Assembly: GCF_020740795.1 (NCBI RefSeq)
Contig: NC_067294.1
Coordinates: 4,650,001 to 4,714,000 of the forward strand
Source of the DNA: Apus apus
Lineage: Eukaryota; Chordata; Aves; Apodiformes; Apodidae
Direction of reading: 5' to 3'
Length of the DNA: 64,000 bases
Position 1 is the stretch's first letter. Each line of letters opens with the position of its first letter. Made by a program: the position numbers and the translations under genes. The notes under the pieces were generated by a model that worked only from the letters and a program-made list of their open reading frames with translations, had not been told where the DNA came from and did not search any database. Positions 61,915-64,000 of this stretch are shown in pieces.

Positions 61915-64000
61915 CTGAAGAGACAGAGAAAGAAACATAAATCACCCACAGAATTCGACAAAGGAATGTTTTTATGGTGAATTGTCCCTTCTGCAAAATA
62001 CTCCTAAGCCAGCAACAGGTTACCATTCCATTTTCAACAACCCTCTTTCAGAACAACCAGTTGGCTTAATTACAGTTCTGTGCTCCGGACCACAGAAAAA
62101 GTCTGCAGTCAAGAGAGAGGCAGGCAAGACTGGTGGAACCTAAAACATTTGGCCAAAAACCATTTAGCTGAAAACACAGTTCTCGTTCAGAAAGGAGTTT
62201 GGATGAGAAATCTTGGCCCAGCCATGTCTGTGCAGTATCAAATTCTTCACTGTTTGGATGAAAAGCCAAAAAGCAGCACAAAATTTCTTGAAAGAGGCAT
62301 AATAGCCAGCCTTCCAATAAATTCTTATCAAAAGATCAAGTTTCACCCACTTTTGTAGGAAATACAGCCTACTAATATAGATACACAACAGCAAATAAAG
62401 GCTCAGGCAAGGCAACCACCCAATAAAGAATGAAATAAGAGACACATTTAATGGACACAAAGAAGATTATTCAGAAATTTGAGCTCTTGAAGAGACTCGC
62501 TGGGAATCTGTTGGGTGCAACCTTGCCTAGAAAGCTTTTCTCTCTGTGTTGGGGGAAGAATTAAAAAAAATAATAATAAATCCTTCTTTTGCCCTTTTAA
62601 AAGCATTTCCTGCCTTCTTTAAACTATGTTCACTAAGTGAAAACAACATTGTTCATTATCTTCAACATGCTGGTAATTACCTTGGCACAGAGTGACCCCC
62701 CCATTGCACAGGGCCTGTGTGCTGGACTCTATCAACCAATTTCACTTTCTTGCCACGTTCACAGTTAAAAAAAGCATACTGCTGTTTAATATTTAAAGAA
62801 AATGTTTCCTTCTTAGCTGGGAAAGTTTCTCTGCAGACAGCAGGCCTCAGCAGGTGGCTTAAGAGCTCAAATTTTAATTAAAATTTCTAACTCTAAATGC
62901 AAATCACAGCACTTACTAAGAAATGCTTCTCAGCATGGACACCTCTATAAGCACATCACAGAGCCTTTGGAAAGTGGACACCACAAAGGACAGGAGCACA
63001 CACTGCAGGGGAAAATCCTGCATTAACCTACATGACAAGATGACCTCACAAATCTTTCAGTCTTTAATTTCTCTGATTCACAACAGGAACAACTTTCTTA
63101 TGAACAACCAGTGAGCACCACCACTCTCTTGTGCTGTCCCTTAAAAAAGGAAATTTGTATTTGCAGCATATGAGATGTTTTTTAAATTAGTTGTTGATTT
63201 TGCTCAGGCATAATCACTTGTAATTATAGTGCTTAGTAATAATTTAAACAAATTTTTTGTCCACCCCAGGCACACATAAACATTGTTACACAGCTGTGCC
63301 TACTCCAGAGAGAACTTGTGTAGCACTTGCTCGGGTTAGGCAACTAAACTCTTCCTTCGTATGCAAAAAGTTGATTTTTAGTATTTATGGCTCTTCACAA
63401 GGACAGCTACTACTTTTAAAGAGTACCCATAAAGCCCTCATTGTTTGCCCTTTTGGCTGGTTTCTTCTTTCCAGCAGACATGATTTTGGGGGTTCTCTAT
63501 AGGTTTCTCTCACTTCAGATGCTGAAGGCTTGCAAGGCATCTTGGTGGTTGGCAGGAGCAAGTTCATTGTCTCTTCCCCTTCAGGGAGAAGTTTTACTGC
63601 TCTGTTCAATGGAAGTGAGGCCACCTTGACTCTGAGAGTCCTCTGTGTTCCCTTCACATCCACCAAAGTATCACACAGCTTCCTCTTCCCACCCCTTCTC
63701 TCCCACAGCCCAGCCATGCCAGCTCAGCCACCCAGAAGTGCCAGCTGTGGTGCCAGCCCAGCCCAAGAGCAGCTGTTTCTGTTTTTCTTGTGTTTCATGT
63801 GGGTAGGAGGGTCCAATTTCATTTCCATTGTGCTGCAGCCCTGCTAATTCCTTCTCTCCTCTCTCCACCCCTCTTTTTCTTGGATCCACAAGTATGCACT
63901 TTTTTCTCTACTGAACTGCACCCACCTGTGACCTGCAGCCAGGTCTTGATCTAGCAAATGGAACTGAATTCTTCCACATCCCATGGTTAACCCAGAAGTA
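61915..64000 (-). other. RASGEF1C intron (partial, runs off right edge)
   Basis: No further exon was seen. I looked for the expected upstream stretch ending in a ...GRIAPCDE-like sequence and for REM-domain coding and found neither. Confidence 0.6.

Noticed and set aside
1..64000. CRISPR arrays, insertion sequences, operons or phage-like modules
   Set aside because: The window is vertebrate nuclear DNA; no direct-repeat array or prokaryotic gene was seen.

Overview
This is a stretch of vertebrate nuclear DNA, almost certainly avian. The reasons are intron-split genes with GT/AG junctions, two CpG-island promoters, low repeat content, and one 3' fragment of a CR1 retrotransposon (the typical bird LINE) at about 34.63-35.33 kb. 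I see no bacterial, viral or organellar content. Three genes could be read exon by exon, all on the minus strand, in the order COL23A1 - CLK4 - RASGEF1C from low to high coordinates.

Positions 1-19.6 kb hold the 5' end of COL23A1 (collagen XXIII alpha 1, a type II transmembrane collagen). Exon 1 encodes the cytoplasmic tail, the membrane anchor and the stalk (ATG at 19368, donor after 19153). Exon 2 is 15052-15121. No Gly-X-Y exon was found below 15 kb, so intron 2 runs off the left edge. The CpG island at about 19.0-19.85 kb is its promoter. A 3.4-kb intergenic gap follows.

Positions 22.96-34.1 kb hold the complete CLK4, a LAMMER dual-specificity kinase that phosphorylates SR splicing factors. 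One non-coding and twelve coding exons join in phase to give 477 codons plus stop. All kinase landmarks are present: glycine loop, VAVK lysine, [11 protein letters not shown] and [11 protein letters not shown]. The 91-nt exon 4 has a weak 5' splice site, and skipping it hits a stop after six codons; this fits the known splicing autoregulation of the CLK family. The CpG-island promoter carries a full CRE palindrome, a YY1-type site and three copies of a 19-bp GC-box repeat.

Positions 34.3-45.8 kb are intergenic or unresolved 3'-UTR DNA, containing the CR1 fragment and several simple repeats. Positions 45.8-61.9 kb hold the last ten coding exons of RASGEF1C (326 codons plus stop), covering essentially the whole CDC25-type Ras/Rap exchange domain. 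The 5' exons, including the N-terminal REM module, lie beyond the right edge.

The genes do not form a functional pathway; they are a syntenic block corresponding to human 5q35. I found no previously undescribed biological system. The most interesting signals are the CLK4 exon 4 splicing switch, the CLK4 promoter architecture, and the compact gene order. Paralogue assignments (CLK4 rather than CLK1, RASGEF1C rather than A or B) rest on remembered family sequences plus gene order; no database search was possible.
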